Translations under genes and position numbers: made by a program
DNA from: Aquificota bacterium
GTDB lineage: Bacteria > Aquificota > Aquificia > Aquificales > Hydrogenothermaceae
Length of the DNA: 64,000 nucleotides
Direction of reading: 5' to 3'
Assembly: GCA_013153635.1 (NCBI GenBank)
Contig: JAADDZ010000026.1
Coordinates: 56,652 to 120,651 of the forward strand
The notes under the pieces: model-generated
Database searches by the model: none
What the model was told of the DNA's origin: nothing
Seen by the model: the letters and a program-made list of their open reading frames with translations, nothing else
Shown here: piece after piece, positions 1 to 9,077 of the stretch
How the letters are laid out: each line of letters begins with the position of its first letter
How positions within the stretch are numbered: position 1 is the first letter of the stretch

Positions 1-212
1 AAGAAATTAAACGGAAAAATAATCCTTTTGACATCTAAACCCCTCCTAAACTTTTATATAAAAAGTCTTCTTCCACAGTTTTGTTAAGGATTTATATTAA
101 AAGAAATTTCCCCATTTCTATTTTTGTTATCCTAGCTATAAGTTGAAAGACAACAAAATTAGGCATTTTTTTATTTATATTTTTGTTTGTTATTTTCGTA
201 GTAGAATTAAAT

Positions 213-218
213 TATAAT
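213..218 (+). promoter_or_regulatory. Putative -10 box for the murD operon
   Basis: A perfect TATAAT lies 29 bases before the chosen murD start. No good -35 is visible at 17 bases, although the region upstream is very T-rich. The box overlaps an earlier in-frame ATG at 217, so a transcript from here would start too late to use that ATG. This supports the ATG at 247. The remaining 1-212 is AT-rich spacer with no gene that I can support. Confidence 0.45.
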
Positions 219-246
219 GACATTTATAAATAAAACAAGACCTAAG

Positions 247-1515
247 ATGAAAAAAATACTGATATATGGAAAAGGAAAAACTGGAGAAGCAGTTAAAAAC
301 TTTTGCGATAAAAATAAAATAGAAAATGACCTAGTAGATGACCACACCTATAATCCTAATCTACTAAAAAACTATACCACTATAGTAGTGTCTCCCGGGA
401 TACCTTTTTTTCATAGAATCTTTAAAGATGCTAAAAAAAACAATAAAGAAATAATAGGAGAGATTGAGTTTGCATACAGATTCTTAGATAAAAAAAACAA
501 AATAATCGTAATAACAGGAACAGATGGAAAATCCACCACCACAAAATTAATAGCCCACATTCTAAAAAGTTTCTACACTGTGTACATAGGAGGTAATTAT
601 GGGATTCCTTTTATCCAAATAGTAGACAAAGCAAATAGACAACCGGGAATCATAGTCCTAGAACTATCTTCCTTTCAGATATATTCGCTAAAAACTTTTA
701 AACCTGATACTGCTGTGTTTTTGAATTTTTCTAAAGACCATTTAAATTGGCACAAAAAATTATCTCACTATTTTTTGTCAAAAGAAAAACTTTTTAAGAG
801 GCTAGACAAAATGGGTACTGCTATACTAAATTACGATAATGATTGTATTAAACATGTAAAGACTTCTGGAAATAAGATGTTTTTCTCCCAAAAAAACCCC
901 CAATCAGATATTTTTATAAAAGATAAAAAAATTCGTATAAATATCCACAATCGATTGGTGACAATAGAAAATACAAACAAAAAATTGATAGGTACTCACA
1001 ATAGTACAAATATTGGAGTATCTTCAGCTATAGCTCTTTTGTACAAAGTAGATTTAAAAACGATAAAAAAACAAATATCTACTTTTGAACCTCTTCCCCA
1101 TAGACTCGAATTTGTAAAACAGATAAACGGTGTATCATTTTACAATGATTCAAAATCTACCACAGTCCAATCCCTAGAAAGCGCTGTAAAATCTTTTGAT
1201 AAAGATATAATCTTAATATTAGGTGGAATCAATAAAGGGGGAGAATTTTCTGCTATAAAAAAACTTCTATCTAAAAAAGTAAAAAAAGCTTTTATTTTAG
1301 GTAAAAGCAAAAATGAAATAAAAAATATGATTGAAGGCTGTTGTAAAATAGAATTAGTCACTAATATAGAAGAAGCGGTAATAAAAGCTTACAGCAGTGC
1401 CGAAACAGGTGATATAGTACTTCTCTCTCCTGCCTGTGCTAGCTTCGATATGTTTAAAAATTATGAAGAAAGAGGGGAAGCTTTTAAAAAAGCCCTTTTT
1501 AAGATAGATGGTTAG
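247..1515 (+). CDS. murD: UDP-N-acetylmuramoylalanine--D-glutamate ligase
   Basis: MurD adds D-glutamate to UDP-MurNAc-L-Ala in the cytoplasm, using ATP, in peptidoglycan precursor synthesis. The N-terminal nucleotide-binding fold starts directly with MKKILIYGKGKTG. The Mur-ligase ATP loop GTDGKSTTTK is at about residues 91-100. The C-terminal part has the NDSKSTT segment and LILGGINKGG. At 422 residues it is slightly shorter than the usual 430-450. An in-frame ATG at 217 would add ten residues, but it lies inside the putative -10 box, so I use 247. It is first in the division and cell-wall cluster and overlaps ftsW by 8 bases. Confidence 0.95.
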   Translation: MKKILIYGKGKTGEAVKNFCDKNKIENDLVDDHTYNPNLLKNYTTIVVSPGIPFFHRIFKDAKKNNKEIIGEIEFAYRFLDKKNKIIVITGTDGKSTTTKLIAHILKSFYTVYIGGNYGIPFIQIVDKANRQPGIIVLELSSFQIYSLKTFKPDTAVFLNFSKDHLNWHKKLSHYFLSKEKLFKRLDKMGTAILNYDNDCIKHVKTSGNKMFFSQKNPQSDIFIKDKKIRINIHNRLVTIENTNKKLIGTHNSTNIGVSSAIALLYKVDLKTIKKQISTFEPLPHRLEFVKQINGVSFYNDSKSTTVQSLESAVKSFDKDIILILGGINKGGEFSAIKKLLSKKVKKAFILGKSKNEIKNMIEGCCKIELVTNIEEAVIKAYSSAETGDIVLLSPACASFDMFKNYEERGEAFKKALFKIDG

Positions 1516-2641
1516 AGATTTTTATTTTGATAAAGGCATCTTTATAAGTTTTCTTTTTTTACTTATAACAGGTCTTATTTTTATGTTTAGTGCCTCTTCC
1601 ATACATGGAGTAGAAAACAACTCTTTTCCGTATATAGAAAAACATATCATCATAGTTATGATAGGTTTTGTAGCTATGTTTATAGCATACCTAATACCTA
1701 TATCTGTATGGAAAAAGTTTGCCTATCCTTCTATTTTGATAGCTATCTTTTTACTTATTCTTGTTTTGGTATTACCTCCTATAGAGTTAAAAAGCGGAGC
1801 GCAAATCCACAGATGGATAAAAATAGGACCATTTAGCTTTCAGCCGTCAGAATTCGCAAAATTTGCCATAGTTTTGTTCTTAGCAAGGTTCATAGAACTA
1901 AAAAAAGACAGATATTTACAGCAGTTCAAAGCTATCCTTACAGTAGGATTTGTTACAAGCATTGTTATGATTCTCATATTAATAGAACCTCATAACAGCG
2001 GAGCTTTATTTATCGCATTACTGGTACTTTTAATCATGCTGTCTTCGAATTTTTCATTTAAATACATAGCTATACTAGGTTCTATATTTATACCTATAAT
2101 CATTGTAGGAATACTAACCAACAGCTATGCCCTGAACAGATTTTTATCAGTGATTGATCCTTTAAAATATAGAAGCTCTGAAACTTATCAGCCTTTCGAA
2201 GCTATCTTAGCATTTGTCAAAGGAGGTTTTTTTGGAGAAGGTTTTGGAGAAGGAACTCAAAAATTCTACTACCTCCCAAAGATTCATACAGACTACATCT
2301 ACGCTCTTATAGGAGAAGAAACAGGTTTTATTGGAGCAGTGATTGTACTGATACTATTTTTGTACCTCTTAATAAGAGGTATCTCTATTTCTTTACAAAA
2401 AGAAGATAGATTTGTCCAAGCCCTTGGGGTAGGAATCACATACATAATCTCTCTACAAGCTTTTTTACATATATTGATAAATCTAAGCTTGTTCCCTTCT
2501 ACCGGATACACTTTACCATTTATTAGCTATGGGGGTTCATCTCTTGTACTAAATATGGCATATATAGGCATTTTACTTAGAATATCAAAAGAGAGAAACA
2601 AACCTAAACTAGCAGGAGGAATTAATTATCGAAAAAGGTAA
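1508..2641 (+). CDS. ftsW: Peptidoglycan glycosyltransferase FtsW (SEDS family)
   Basis: A SEDS-family integral membrane protein of 377 residues that polymerises lipid II at the septum together with a class B penicillin-binding protein. About ten hydrophobic segments span most of the chain. The family signatures are visible: GAQIHRWIKIGPFSFQPSEF near residue 96-115 and LPFISYGGSSLV near the C-terminus. RodA is the alternative, but the position between murD and murG is that of ftsW. The start overlaps the end of murD with no clear ribosome-binding site, so translation is probably coupled. Confidence 0.93.
   Translation: MVRDFYFDKGIFISFLFLLITGLIFMFSASSIHGVENNSFPYIEKHIIIVMIGFVAMFIAYLIPISVWKKFAYPSILIAIFLLILVLVLPPIELKSGAQIHRWIKIGPFSFQPSEFAKFAIVLFLARFIELKKDRYLQQFKAILTVGFVTSIVMILILIEPHNSGALFIALLVLLIMLSSNFSFKYIAILGSIFIPIIIVGILTNSYALNRFLSVIDPLKYRSSETYQPFEAILAFVKGGFFGEGFGEGTQKFYYLPKIHTDYIYALIGEETGFIGAVIVLILFLYLLIRGISISLQKEDRFVQALGVGITYIISLQAFLHILINLSLFPSTGYTLPFISYGGSSLVLNMAYIGILLRISKERNKPKLAGGINYRKR
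2614..2620 (+). promoter_or_regulatory. Strong Shine-Dalgarno for murG inside ftsW
   Basis: AGGAGGA lies within the last codons of ftsW. It stands 4 bases before an in-frame ATT (2625) and 7 bases before an in-frame ATC (2628). It fixes the murG start to this small interval even though no standard start codon is present. Confidence 0.7.
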
Positions 2642-3698
2642 AGTCTTCATAGCTGGAGGAGGTACTGGAGGACATTTCTATCCAGCTTTATCCCTTGCGG
2701 AAAAGTTATATAACGAAGGGTATCAGATACTATTCCTAGGAGGAGAAAGAGGAATAGAAGCCGTAGAAAATTTTCCCTATGGGGAAAAACTCTTATTCGA
2801 CATATCTGCAGTAAGAGGAAAAGATATAAAATCAAAAATAAACTCTATCTACAGGTTATTAAAATCTTCTCAAAAAGTAAAAAAACTGATAAAAGAAGAA
2901 AAACCAATATTCTCCATAGTATTTGGCGGATATACAGCAGTACCTTTAGGACTTGCCTCTTTTTTTTCAAGAACTCCGCTATTTATACACGAACAAAACT
3001 CAATACCCTCCTCTTCCAATCAATTATTATCAAAATTTTCAAAAAAGATTTTTTATACTTTTGATTACACTCAAAAATTTTTTAGAAAAAAATCTATAAA
3101 ATCTGGCATACCTTTAAGAAAGAAAATAAAAGAAAGACTATCCCTATCAAAACAAGAAGCTAGAAGTATCTTAAACCTCTCCCAAGAAGATAAAATAATA
3201 CTTATCTTAGGGGGAAGCCAAGGAGCAAAAATATTTGAAGACGTAACTTGGCGGTTGTCTAAAGAGTTAAAAGATTTTAAATTTATTTTAATACGAGGAA
3301 AAAATATAAAAAGAGATTTTTTTGAGAAAAACGTGATTACATATGATTATCTTCAAGACATAGGTCTTGTGTATAAGGCTTCTGACCTAGTAATATCAAG
3401 AGCTGGAGCAAGTACTGTAAATGAGCTAATCGCTTACGGTAAATACGCAATATACATACCTTATCGGTTAGCTACATCAGACCACCAATACTACAACGTG
3501 AGATGGTTAGCAGATAAAGGTCTATCAAAAGTTATTAGAGAAGAAGACCTCTCTATAGAAAGACTAAAAGCAAACATAAATGAATTTTTCAAAAAAAATC
3601 CAGAAGATATACAAACAAAACTAAAATCCTATGCCATACTAAATAGTGAAGAAATAATACTAAGAGAGATAGAAAATGTCATCTTTAAAAAAGATTGA
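2625..3698 (+). CDS. murG: UDP-GlcNAc:undecaprenyl-PP-MurNAc-pentapeptide GlcNAc transferase, non-standard start
   Basis: MurG transfers GlcNAc to lipid I to make lipid II on the inner face of the cytoplasmic membrane. Translation in this frame gives KVFIAGGGTGGHFYPAL (first GT-B glycine loop), then FGGYTAVPLGLA, IHEQNSIPS, LILGGSQGAK and SRAGASTVNEL, all MurG hallmarks. A stop (TAG) at 2610-2612 bounds the frame. Between it and the glycine loop there is no ATG, GTG or TTG, only ATT at 2625 and ATC at 2628. Both follow the AGGAGGA well. The chosen start is therefore a near-cognate codon, or base 2630 is an error (G there would make ATG). The first ATG, at 3255, would remove the whole N-terminal domain. 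The gene overlaps ftsW and murB. Confidence 0.88.
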   Translation: MIEKGKVFIAGGGTGGHFYPALSLAEKLYNEGYQILFLGGERGIEAVENFPYGEKLLFDISAVRGKDIKSKINSIYRLLKSSQKVKKLIKEEKPIFSIVFGGYTAVPLGLASFFSRTPLFIHEQNSIPSSSNQLLSKFSKKIFYTFDYTQKFFRKKSIKSGIPLRKKIKERLSLSKQEARSILNLSQEDKIILILGGSQGAKIFEDVTWRLSKELKDFKFILIRGKNIKRDFFEKNVITYDYLQDIGLVYKASDLVISRAGASTVNELIAYGKYAIYIPYRLATSDHQYYNVRWLADKGLSKVIREEDLSIERLKANINEFFKKNPEDIQTKLKSYAILNSEEIILREIENVIFKKD

Positions 3699-4557
3699 TA
3701 CCTTAGAAAATGTTAACTTAGAAAAGTTATGTACAATAAAAATTGGAGGCATCGGTAAACACATTTTTTTCCCAAAAACAGAAGAAGAATTCAAAATAAT
3801 CCAATCACAATCACTAGACAAGGACAAAAAACTAATCCTCCTAGGTATAGGAAGCAACACAATTTTTAAAGATGGGAAATTAGATTACTTCTTCATATCA
3901 ACAAGAAAATTTAAATACATAAAATACTGGGAAAAAGGAGATTACTTTTATATACACACATCAGCAGGAGTTTCTTTTAAAGAGATAACATCTATAGTAA
4001 AAGAAAAAAACTTAGAAGGTTTTGAGAATCTCGCTGGTATACCAGCAACCATCGGAGGGGCTATATCTATGAATGCTGGTGCATTTAACACAGAAATTTT
4101 TGATATAGTAGAAAAAGTATACTGGCTAAATAGACATAACGAAATAATCGAGAGCAAAAAAGAAGACATACTGTATGGATATAGGTATACCCAGTTCCAA
4201 CAGGAAGGCATAGTACTCTCTGCTATTTTAAAACTAAAAAAAACAAACAAACCTATCTCAAAAATAATAAAACAGATAATAATAAATAGAAACAAAAAAC
4301 AGCCAGTAAACATACATACCTGTGGCTCTACCTATAAAAATCCAAAACAGTACCCTGCTGGATTTTTACTAGAACAATCTGGACTAAAAGGATACAAAAT
4401 AAAAGAGATAGCCTTCTCTAATAAACACGCAAACTTCCTTGTAAACCTTGGAAAAGCAACCTACAGCGACTTAATAAAACTGTTAGAATACGCCGAAAAT
4501 CTTGTAAATTCTAACTTTGGCATAAAACTTCAAAGAGAGGTAAAAATAGTTGAATAA
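3676..4557 (+). CDS. murB: UDP-N-acetylenolpyruvoylglucosamine reductase
   Basis: MurB is the FAD-dependent enzyme that reduces UDP-GlcNAc-enolpyruvate to UDP-MurNAc with NADPH. The FAD-binding motifs LGIGSNTIF (about residue 56) and LAGIPATIGGAISMNAGAF (about 116-135) are clear, as is CGSTYKNP with the catalytic-region serine. The C-terminal segment has SNKHANFLVN. At 293 residues it has the type II (short) MurB length. It overlaps murG by 23 bases. murC, which usually sits between murG and murB, is absent. Confidence 0.96.
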   Translation: MSSLKKIDTLENVNLEKLCTIKIGGIGKHIFFPKTEEEFKIIQSQSLDKDKKLILLGIGSNTIFKDGKLDYFFISTRKFKYIKYWEKGDYFYIHTSAGVSFKEITSIVKEKNLEGFENLAGIPATIGGAISMNAGAFNTEIFDIVEKVYWLNRHNEIIESKKEDILYGYRYTQFQQEGIVLSAILKLKKTNKPISKIIKQIIINRNKKQPVNIHTCGSTYKNPKQYPAGFLLEQSGLKGYKIKEIAFSNKHANFLVNLGKATYSDLIKLLEYAENLVNSNFGIKLQREVKIVE

Positions 4558-5476
4558 AAACTTAAAAATAGCACTTTTATACGGAGGAGCATCTTCAGAA
4601 AGAGAAATATCTATAAAAAGTGGAAAAGCGGTAGAAAACTCCCTAAAAAGACTAGGGATACCTTACAAAGTTTTTGACCCTATAGACAAAAAAAGATTTA
4701 TAGACAAAATAGTCCAATACCAGCCAGACCTTGCATTTATAGCTCTCCACGGTAAAGGAGGAGAAGATGGAACTATTCAAAGTTTACTAGAATTTTTAAA
4801 CATAAAATATACTGGTTCTGACCCAAAAGCTAGCGCTATAACTATAGATAAAAGTATAACAAAAAGTATACTTTCAGCATATAAAATCCCTGTACCAAGT
4901 GGAATAACCCTAACTTCTTCCCAAAGAGAGATACCAAAAATAGAATTTCCAGCTGTAGTAAAACCTGCTACAGAAGGCTCTTCCGTAGGAGTATTTATAG
5001 TTAGAAACAGACAGGAACTAGAAAAAGCGGTAAAAGAAGCCTACAAACTAGATTCTAAAATTGTAATAGAAAAATATATAGAAGGTCGAGAAATTACAGT
5101 AGGTATACTAAACGAAGAACCCTTAGAGATTGTAGAAATCTTAGTAGAAGAAGGTTTTTACGATTACAAAAACAAATATCTATCTACAAAGACAAAATAT
5201 ATCTGTCCAGCAGAAATAGAAAAAAATACATACCAGTTGATAAAAGCAATAGCCAAGAGAAGCTGTGAGCTATTAGGAGTAAAAGGAACAGCAAGAGTAG
5301 ACTTCATTTTAGACAAAAATGATACACCTTATCTACTAGAGATAAATACGATACCCGGTATGACAGACCACAGCTTACTGCCAAAATCAGCATTAGCATC
5401 AGGATTAGATTTTGATACACTTATAGAAAACATAATAATGGGGGCTTTATATGGTAAAGAAAAAAAGAAAACCTAA
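4550..5476 (+). CDS. ddl: D-alanine--D-alanine ligase
   Basis: An ATP-grasp ligase that joins two D-alanines for the pentapeptide stem. Visible are the N-terminal LYGGASSEREISIKSG, LHGKGGEDGTIQ, the ATP-grasp VVKPATEGSSVGV (about residue 134-146), ARVDFILD and the metal/ATP-binding LLEINTIPGMT. Its 308 residues are normal for the family. Translation starts at TTG, 8 bases before the end of murB, with GAGAGG upstream. It overlaps ftsQ by 26 bases. Confidence 0.96.
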   Translation: MNKNLKIALLYGGASSEREISIKSGKAVENSLKRLGIPYKVFDPIDKKRFIDKIVQYQPDLAFIALHGKGGEDGTIQSLLEFLNIKYTGSDPKASAITIDKSITKSILSAYKIPVPSGITLTSSQREIPKIEFPAVVKPATEGSSVGVFIVRNRQELEKAVKEAYKLDSKIVIEKYIEGREITVGILNEEPLEIVEILVEEGFYDYKNKYLSTKTKYICPAEIEKNTYQLIKAIAKRSCELLGVKGTARVDFILDKNDTPYLLEINTIPGMTDHSLLPKSALASGLDFDTLIENIIMGALYGKEKKKT

Positions 5477-6161
5477 AAAGGTTATAAAACTGCGATTCAT
5501 ACTTGTATCAATCTGGCTTATCATATGTGCATCTTTAGGTTTATTTTTACCACAGATACCAATAATAAACGAGCTAATAAAAATCGACAAAATAGAAATA
5601 GAAGGATATACCAAAATAAATCAAAAAGAAATAAAAAAAATTTTTGAAAAAGAAAGCTGGGTATTTTTAAACACAAATAAAATAGAAAAAAAGATAAAAG
5701 AAAAATATCCAATATTAGAGAATGTGAACATCAAAGTAATCAAGCCTAAAGTCATAAAAATAAAACTCCAAAAGAGAACTCCCTTAGCCTTGATTAAATT
5801 TAGAAAGGAAAAGTTCGTTTTAGACAACAAATTTGAAATAATTGGTTTAAAATATTTTAATCAAGAGGATTTAGAAAACATAAAATATAAAATTATTTAT
5901 AATGATTCTATGATGGATAAAAAAACTATAAAAAATATACAAAAAATAAGTGAATCGTTTAATGACTTAAATATAAAAAAATATATAATAAATATTAGTC
6001 AGATTGCATGTATTTTAGAAGATGGAAAAACGTTAGTATTTAGCAAAGAAAACTTAAACAAAAGTATAAAAAGGGCGAAAAGCTTTTTTAGAAAAGTAGA
6101 TATTAGTAAATATAAATATATAGATTTTAGTTTTGATTCAATAGTAGTGGCAAGGAGATAA
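5451..6161 (+). CDS. ftsQ: Cell division protein FtsQ/DivIB
   Basis: A bitopic division protein that links early and late divisome parts in the periplasm. A basic cytoplasmic tail (KKKRKPKK) is followed by one membrane helix at about residues 14-34. A POTRA domain then begins with IDKIEIEGYTKINQKEI and contains the typical leucine/valine pattern up to about residue 112. The rest is the variable beta domain. Identification rests on domain order, 236-residue length and position between ddl and ftsA, because the family diverges strongly in sequence. Confidence 0.88.
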   Translation: MVKKKRKPKKVIKLRFILVSIWLIICASLGLFLPQIPIINELIKIDKIEIEGYTKINQKEIKKIFEKESWVFLNTNKIEKKIKEKYPILENVNIKVIKPKVIKIKLQKRTPLALIKFRKEKFVLDNKFEIIGLKYFNQEDLENIKYKIIYNDSMMDKKTIKNIQKISESFNDLNIKKYIINISQIACILEDGKTLVFSKENLNKSIKRAKSFFRKVDISKYKYIDFSFDSIVVARR

Positions 6162-6163
6162 AA

Positions 6164-7402
6164 ATGGAAAAAGAAAAAGTTATAGTAGCTATTGATATTG
6201 GAACATCAAAAGTTACTACTGTTGTAGGAGAAGTTGATGAATTAGGAGATTTACATATTATTGGATTTGGCGAATCTAAATCAAAAGGCATAGACAAAGG
6301 AGTAATCACAAATAGAAACGACGCTATAAAATCAATTAGAGAATCTGTAAACTTAGCAGAAACAACATCAGGATTTAAAATAGTAGACGCAATAGTAAAT
6401 ATAGGAGGTCCCCACATAGAGTATCAAAACGACAAAGAGTTTTTGACATTTGGAGTAAGCCAAAAAGAAATCACACATGAAGATATAGAAAGCCTACACG
6501 CAAAAGTTATATCAAAAGCATCAAAAGAAAACTACGAAATAATCCACGCTCTAGCAAAGAGATACATAATAGACGATGAAAATGATGTTCTTGACCCTGA
6601 AGGAATGATAGCATCTAAATTAGAAGCAGAATTTCACATAATATTAGATAAACAAACTTCATACTACAACCTCAAAAAAGTTATAGAAAGTGCCGGAATC
6701 TTTCCTGCTGAATTCGTTGCAAATTCAGTAGCTTCTGCTACATCAGTTTTATACAATGAAGAAAAAGAAATGGGAGTTATCCTCTTAGATATAGGAGCTG
6801 GCACGACAGACATCGCAATATACATAGAAGGAGCTATAGAATACACAAAATCAATACCTATAGGTGGAAACCAGATAACTATGGACATAGCTCATAGATT
6901 CAAAGTCTCCAAAGAAGATGCAGAAGCCCTAAAAAAAGAACATGGAGTAGCGATAGTAGAAGCGGTTGACCCCGAGGAAACTATTAACATATACCCAAGA
7001 GGTTACGAAGAACCTATAGAAATAAATAAAAGTTTACTAGTAGAAACAATAGAAGCAAGAGTTTTAGACATCTTTGACCTTATCAAAAAAGAACTCCAGT
7101 TAACCCAGCTCCTAGGAAAAGTAAACGCAGGAATAGTCATAACAGGAGGAGTTGCAAATATTCAGCATCTAAAAACCTTAGCAGAAGCTTCCTTTGGAAC
7201 TGATGTAAGAATAGGAAAACCAAAAGATTACAGAGGATTCAGTGAAAAACTATCCTTCCCCCAATACGCAACATCAATAGGAATGTTAACAATGTTAAGA
7301 GACAGTACTAATATAATTTCATCTCCAGAACTAAACAGAAATCACGGCTTTTTTAACAAAATAAAAGAATTTATGGATACAGTTAGAAACTGGTTCTATT
7401 GA
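6164..7402 (+). CDS. ftsA: Cell division protein FtsA
   Basis: An actin-like ATPase that tethers FtsZ to the membrane. The phosphate-1 motif AIDIGTSKV is at the N-terminus. The phosphate-2 loop LLDIGAGTTDIAIY is near residue 207 and the adenosine motif VITGGVANI near residue 325. The C-terminus ends in a short helix (FFNKIKEFMDTVRNWFY) suitable as the amphipathic membrane-targeting helix. Its 412 residues are typical. It starts 2 bases after ftsQ and is followed directly by ftsZ. Confidence 0.96.
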   Translation: MEKEKVIVAIDIGTSKVTTVVGEVDELGDLHIIGFGESKSKGIDKGVITNRNDAIKSIRESVNLAETTSGFKIVDAIVNIGGPHIEYQNDKEFLTFGVSQKEITHEDIESLHAKVISKASKENYEIIHALAKRYIIDDENDVLDPEGMIASKLEAEFHIILDKQTSYYNLKKVIESAGIFPAEFVANSVASATSVLYNEEKEMGVILLDIGAGTTDIAIYIEGAIEYTKSIPIGGNQITMDIAHRFKVSKEDAEALKKEHGVAIVEAVDPEETINIYPRGYEEPIEINKSLLVETIEARVLDIFDLIKKELQLTQLLGKVNAGIVITGGVANIQHLKTLAEASFGTDVRIGKPKDYRGFSEKLSFPQYATSIGMLTMLRDSTNIISSPELNRNHGFFNKIKEFMDTVRNWFY

Positions 7403-7424
7403 TACAAAGAAGATTCAGCTTTAT

Positions 7425-7430
7425 GGAGGA
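7425..7430 (+). promoter_or_regulatory. Ribosome-binding site that sets the ftsZ start
   Basis: GGAGGA stands 7 bases before the ATG at 7438. An in-frame TTG at 7399 overlaps the ftsA stop but has no comparable site, and its product would carry 13 extra non-conserved residues. Confidence 0.7.
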
Positions 7431-7437
7431 TAAAATT

Positions 7438-8568
7438 ATGGAAAATTTTAACTATGATGCTAAAAATCCCTGTACAATTAAAGTGATTGGTGTAGGAGGA
7501 GGAGGAAGTAACGCAGTAGCAAGAATGTACAACGAAGGTCTCCAAGATGTAGACTTATACATAGTAAACACAGACCTTCAGCACCTTAACTCCCTTCCTG
7601 TACCAAATAAAATCCATATAGGAGAAAACATAACAAAAGGAAGAGGAGCAGGTTCAAAACCAGAGTTAGGAGAAGCCGCCGCAAAAGAAAACCTAGAAGA
7701 GATAAAAAGCGCTATGGAAGGAGCTGACATGATATTTATAGCGGCTGGACTAGGAGGTGGTACAGGAACAGGAGCCGCACCAGTAATAGCAGAAGCCGCA
7801 AAAGAGATGGGAATATTAACTGTCGCAGTAGTAACAAAACCATTTAACTTTGAAGGAAAGATAAGAGCGCAGTTAGCAGAAGAAGGACTAAACAAACTAA
7901 AAGAAAAAGTTGACACTTATATAGTAATTCACAACCAAAGAATCCTATCTATAGCAGGAAGGAACCTAGCCTTCTCACAAGCTTTCAAACTAGTAGATGA
8001 CATACTATACAGAGCAGTAAAAGGAATAACAGACCTAGTACTAGTACCGGGACTTATAAATGCAGACTTTGCAGACATAAAAACCATTATGGAAAACGGT
8101 GGAAAAGCATTAATAGGTGTAGGAAGTGGGAAAGGAGAAAATAAAATAGCAGAATCAGTACTAGCCTCCACAACCTCCCCACTACTTGAGGATACCACCA
8201 TAGACGGAGCTAGAAGACTTATTATAAATATAGAAGTAAGCCCTGACTTATCTATAGTAGAAGTAGAAGAAGCAGTATCCCAGATAAAAGAAAAAGCCCA
8301 CGAAGAAGCCCACATAATATTTGGAGCATCTATGTCTGATAGTCTAGACAACGAAATGAAAATAACAGTGATAGCCACAGATTTTGCCCAAGAAAAAACC
8401 GCTGACATAAAACCAAAAGAAGCCATTAAAACAAGACTAAAGAGCAAAGATAAAAAAGAAGAAAAAGTCGATGATAATTCAGGAATAAAAAGTCCCTTTA
8501 TAAAAGAGACTATATATGATGACCTAGACATACCTGCTTACATACGAAGGAAAGGTGGCATAAATTGA
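7438..8568 (+). CDS. ftsZ: Cell division GTPase FtsZ
   Basis: A tubulin-like GTPase that forms the Z ring. The GTP-binding start GVGGGGSNAVARM and the tubulin signature GLGGGTGTGAAPV are intact, and NADFADIKTIMENGG forms the T7 (catalytic) region. A charged linker of about 50 residues precedes the conserved C-terminal peptide DDLDIPAYIRRK, which binds FtsA. The product is 376 residues long. The start is chosen at the ATG after GGAGGA. It closes the mur-fts cluster, and pgsA follows with a 4-base overlap. Confidence 0.97.
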   Translation: MENFNYDAKNPCTIKVIGVGGGGSNAVARMYNEGLQDVDLYIVNTDLQHLNSLPVPNKIHIGENITKGRGAGSKPELGEAAAKENLEEIKSAMEGADMIFIAAGLGGGTGTGAAPVIAEAAKEMGILTVAVVTKPFNFEGKIRAQLAEEGLNKLKEKVDTYIVIHNQRILSIAGRNLAFSQAFKLVDDILYRAVKGITDLVLVPGLINADFADIKTIMENGGKALIGVGSGKGENKIAESVLASTTSPLLEDTTIDGARRLIINIEVSPDLSIVEVEEAVSQIKEKAHEEAHIIFGASMSDSLDNEMKITVIATDFAQEKTADIKPKEAIKTRLKSKDKKEEKVDDNSGIKSPFIKETIYDDLDIPAYIRRKGGIN

Positions 8569-9077
8569 TAAACGTTGCTAATCTTGTTACTCTCTCAAGA
8601 TTAGCAATTATACCAGTCTTGATATATTCAATCCAGCAGGAGATATACCTCCTGTCTGGATTTTTAGTTTTATCTGCACTTGTATCTGACTGGTTAGATG
8701 GAATCATAGCTAGAAAAACAAACGAAGTAACCCAGCATGGAAAATTGCTAGACCCAGCAATAGACAAAATATTTATAATATCGGTTCTTGTAGCTTTCGT
8801 AGAAAAACATTATATAAACAGTTATCCTGTTTTCCTTATAGTAACACGAGAATTCTTAGTTACATGGCTTAGAAGCGTAATGGTAAACAAAGGTATAGTT
8901 ATTCCTGCATTTTTTCTTGGGAAACTCAAAACGACCTTTCAACTATTGGCAGTATTCTTATTATCCATAGGATACATAACTATAGGAGCAGTAGTCTTAT
9001 GGATTTCGATTATTATGGCTTATGTATCAGCTATCCAATATTTTCAAATCTTCTATAAAAACCGGGCTTGGGCATGA
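8565..9077 (+). CDS. pgsA: CDP-diacylglycerol--glycerol-3-phosphate 3-phosphatidyltransferase
   Basis: A membrane enzyme that makes phosphatidylglycerophosphate, the precursor of phosphatidylglycerol. The CDP-alcohol phosphotransferase motif is complete: DWLDGIIARKTNEVTQHGKL followed by LDPAIDK gives the D-G-AR-G-D-D pattern at about residues 42-66. Several membrane helices are visible over 170 residues. The TTG start overlaps the ftsZ stop. The neighbour plsY supports a phospholipid role. Confidence 0.93.
   Translation: MINVANLVTLSRLAIIPVLIYSIQQEIYLLSGFLVLSALVSDWLDGIIARKTNEVTQHGKLLDPAIDKIFIISVLVAFVEKHYINSYPVFLIVTREFLVTWLRSVMVNKGIVIPAFFLGKLKTTFQLLAVFLLSIGYITIGAVVLWISIIMAYVSAIQYFQIFYKNRAWA

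Noticed and set aside
127-155. CRISPR-repeat-like stretch: GTTATCCTAGCTATAAG followed by TTGAAAGAC
   Set aside because: The GTTGAAAG end resembles repeats of type I-B/III arrays, but there is only one copy, with no spacers and no cas gene nearby.
217-246. Upstream ATG for murD
   Set aside because: It lies inside a TATAAT box and adds ten residues not expected in MurD.
7399-7437. TTG start for ftsZ
   Set aside because: It has no ribosome-binding site; the ATG at 7438 follows GGAGGA and matches the family N-terminus.
7929-8531. 200-residue open frame opposite ftsZ
   Set aside because: Shadow of ftsZ; low-complexity Ser/Phe composition and no start signal.
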